From the NCBI GenBank assembly GCA_964511265.1, contig CAZEES010000026.1, positions 1 to 14,426 on the forward strand: DNA of 14,426 bases, given 5' to 3'. Source of the stretch: Nitrosopelagicus sp964511265. GTDB taxonomy: Archaea; Thermoproteota; Nitrososphaeria; Nitrososphaerales; Nitrosopumilaceae. Below are positions 13,042-14,426 of the stretch, piece by piece; position 1 is the stretch's first letter, and each line of letters begins with the position of its first letter. The notes below the pieces were generated by a model. That model searched no databases. It saw only the letters and a program-made list of their open reading frames with translations, and had not been told where the DNA came from. The position numbers and the translations under genes are program-made.

Positions 13042-14426
13042 ATGCATCGACGGATATTCCTAATTGTAATATTGTCTATTTCTCTTGCCGGAGTATCATT
13101 TGTAGGTAATGGTTTTGCTGAAAACGCCCATAGCTTTGATTCGAAATTTGGAACATCTGGAATCTTTACCCCTGGTTCATTCTTAAGTCCTCAACATCTC
13201 GCATTTGATTCGGAGAATAATCTCTACGTCACTGACCTTGGAAATGCTCGTGTACAAAAATTTGATTCCAATGGAAATTTTCTATCTGAATGGGGTTCCA
13301 AAGGAACTGAACCTGGAAAATTTGGTCATCCATCAGGAATTGCAATATCAGGTGAATTTGTATTTGTAGTAGATAACAGAAATCATAATGTACAAAAATT
13401 TGATCTAAATGGAAATTTTATTACAGAATGGGGTAGTTTTGGAATTAATAATGGTTCTTTCAAATCTCCAAGAGGAATAACTATCTCTGATGATCAATCT
13501 GTCTTTGTGGTTGATTCTGGAAATGCAAGAATTCAAAAATTTACTTTTGATGGTGAATACATAACCCACTTTGGGCAAAGTGGTAAAAGAGGTGGGGAAC
13601 TTATTACTCCTGTAGACATTGCAATTAACTCTGATAAAATTTTTGTAACTGATTCAGTTCAAAATCGAATTAACATATTTGATCTAAATGGAATTTTCCT
13701 TCGAACTATTGATAACACTGTTGGTGGATTTCCTATTTATCCAGAAGGTATAATATTTGATGAACAAAATAATTTCTATATCTCGGACTATAGAAACAAT
13801 CGTATTATTCAATACAATGAATCTGGAAACTATTTGTCAATATTTGGTCAAATGGGTACTGGTGATGGACAATTCAAATTTCCAAAGGATTTAGCAATCT
13901 CTGAAGATGGATACCTCTTTGTTACTGACACACAAGGTCATCGAATTCAAAAATTCACTACTCCTGTTTCAATAGAATACTCTTCAATGATTAAAGAGGA
14001 GTTAGAGGCTGTAACTCCACAAGTAGAACCTGAAACACAACCTTTGATTATCATACCTAATGATTTTAAGAAACCTACAATATTGGTGCCAGGTGATGTT
14101 TTGGTTGAAGCATCTGGACTTCTAACTTTTGTAAATATTGGTGACGCCATGGCAACTGACGAAAATGGAATCTTATCCTTATCTCATAATGCTCCTTCAT
14201 CATTTCCATTAGGCGTAAATACCATTATTTGGACTGCAATTGACGGTGCAGGAAATATGGCAATTGCATCTCAAATTGTGACCATTCAAGATACCGTTGC
14301 TCCCAAAATTTCACCTTTAGATGAAATCTCACTTGAAGCAAAATCTTCTAGCCAAAATACTGTATTCCTTGATGTACCATTAGTCACTGACGATGTGGGT
14401 GTTTATTCCATTACTAACGATGCACC
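13042..14426 (+). CDS. Secreted NHL-repeat beta-propeller protein with HYR domains (3' end outside window)
   Basis: The 461 complete codons visible begin with a signal peptide: basic MHRR, a hydrophobic core (5-21), and probable cleavage after GFA (26). Residues about 31-306 hold six NHL repeats, each ending in a pattern such as VTDLGNARVQKF (63-74), VVDNRNHNVQKF, VVDSGNARIQKF, VTDSVQNRINIF, ISDYRNNRIIQY and VTDTQGHRIQKF (294-305), enough for a complete six-bladed propeller. A linker rich in Glu, Pro and Thr (about 313-340) leads to an HYR-like Ig-fold domain (about 345-418) with NAPSSFPLGVNTIIWTAIDGAGN, followed by a second starting after DTVAPKI and running off the window in VYSITNDAP. The protein is extracellular or cell-surface; propellers and HYR folds suggest binding or adhesion, but the ligand is unknown. 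The ATG at 13042 follows an AGAGG site. Confidence 0.85.
   Translation, partial: MHRRIFLIVILSISLAGVSFVGNGFAENAHSFDSKFGTSGIFTPGSFLSPQHLAFDSENNLYVTDLGNARVQKFDSNGNFLSEWGSKGTEPGKFGHPSGIAISGEFVFVVDNRNHNVQKFDLNGNFITEWGSFGINNGSFKSPRGITISDDQSVFVVDSGNARIQKFTFDGEYITHFGQSGKRGGELITPVDIAINSDKIFVTDSVQNRINIFDLNGIFLRTIDNTVGGFPIYPEGIIFDEQNNFYISDYRNNRIIQYNESGNYLSIFGQMGTGDGQFKFPKDLAISEDGYLFVTDTQGHRIQKFTTPVSIEYSSMIKEELEAVTPQVEPETQPLIIIPNDFKKPTILVPGDVLVEASGLLTFVNIGDAMATDENGILSLSHNAPSSFPLGVNTIIWTAIDGAGNMAIASQIVTIQDTVAPKISPLDEISLEAKSSSQNTVFLDVPLVTDDVGVYSITNDA

Noticed and set aside
13947..14150. Minus-strand frame opposite the HYR region
   Set aside because: Composition follows the Thr/Ser/Pro-rich codons of the sense gene; no independent coding signal.

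Overview
The window reads as a compact, AT-rich archaeal chromosome segment. Fibrillarin, Nop5, RadA, ribosomal proteins eS30 and eL21 and the RNA polymerase subunit Rpo4 (RpoF) are all archaeal or eukaryote-like forms. Low GC, very short intergenic gaps, leaderless-looking promoters and a secreted NHL/HYR protein suggest a marine ammonia-oxidising Nitrososphaerota (Nitrosopumilus-like). The domain call is firm; the lineage call is recognition from memory and was not tested by a search.

Layout: (1) 24-2532: rnhB (RNase HII, +) runs convergently into an overlapping nop5-fibrillarin operon (-), which encodes two core proteins of the C/D box RNA-guided 2'-O-methylation complex. (2) 2617-4318: pyrD-pyrK (+), a class 1B dihydroorotate dehydrogenase and its FAD/2Fe-2S electron-transfer subunit, divergent from nop5. 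(3) 4382-6118: a stand-alone radical SAM protein of unknown function. (4) 6158-7511: eS30, then radA. (5) 7604-10033: a tight operon of eL21, rpo4, a DUF655 HhH protein, ksgA/dim1 and a HemK/Mtq2-like methyltransferase, joining ribosome structure, transcription, rRNA methylation and probably release-factor methylation. (6) 10022-11056: an isocitrate/isopropylmalate dehydrogenase family enzyme (-), convergent with the operon. (7) 11136-12913: a DrrA/DrrB-type ABC exporter pair with an ATGA junction. (8) 13042 to the window end: a secreted NHL beta-propeller plus HYR-domain protein, cut off by the window edge.

Start-codon logic is a consistent theme. Genes that open transcription units (nop5, pyrD, eS30, radA, the dehydrogenase, the ABC ATPase) have a TATA-like box centred about 24-30 nt before the start codon and no Shine-Dalgarno, as expected for leaderless mRNAs. 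Several downstream or leadered genes use AGGTGA-type Shine-Dalgarno sites. In two cases (pyrK and the DUF655 gene) the apparent GTG start lies inside the Shine-Dalgarno, so a TTG just downstream is the better start.

No rRNA, tRNA, CRISPR array, insertion sequence or attachment site was seen, and no gap exceeds 130 bases. This is essentially a core-gene region. I found no convincing undescribed multi-gene system. The least explained items are the radical SAM protein and the NHL/HYR surface protein, plus several departures from familiar catalytic motifs (RNase HII, the HemK-like methyltransferase, the dehydrogenase).
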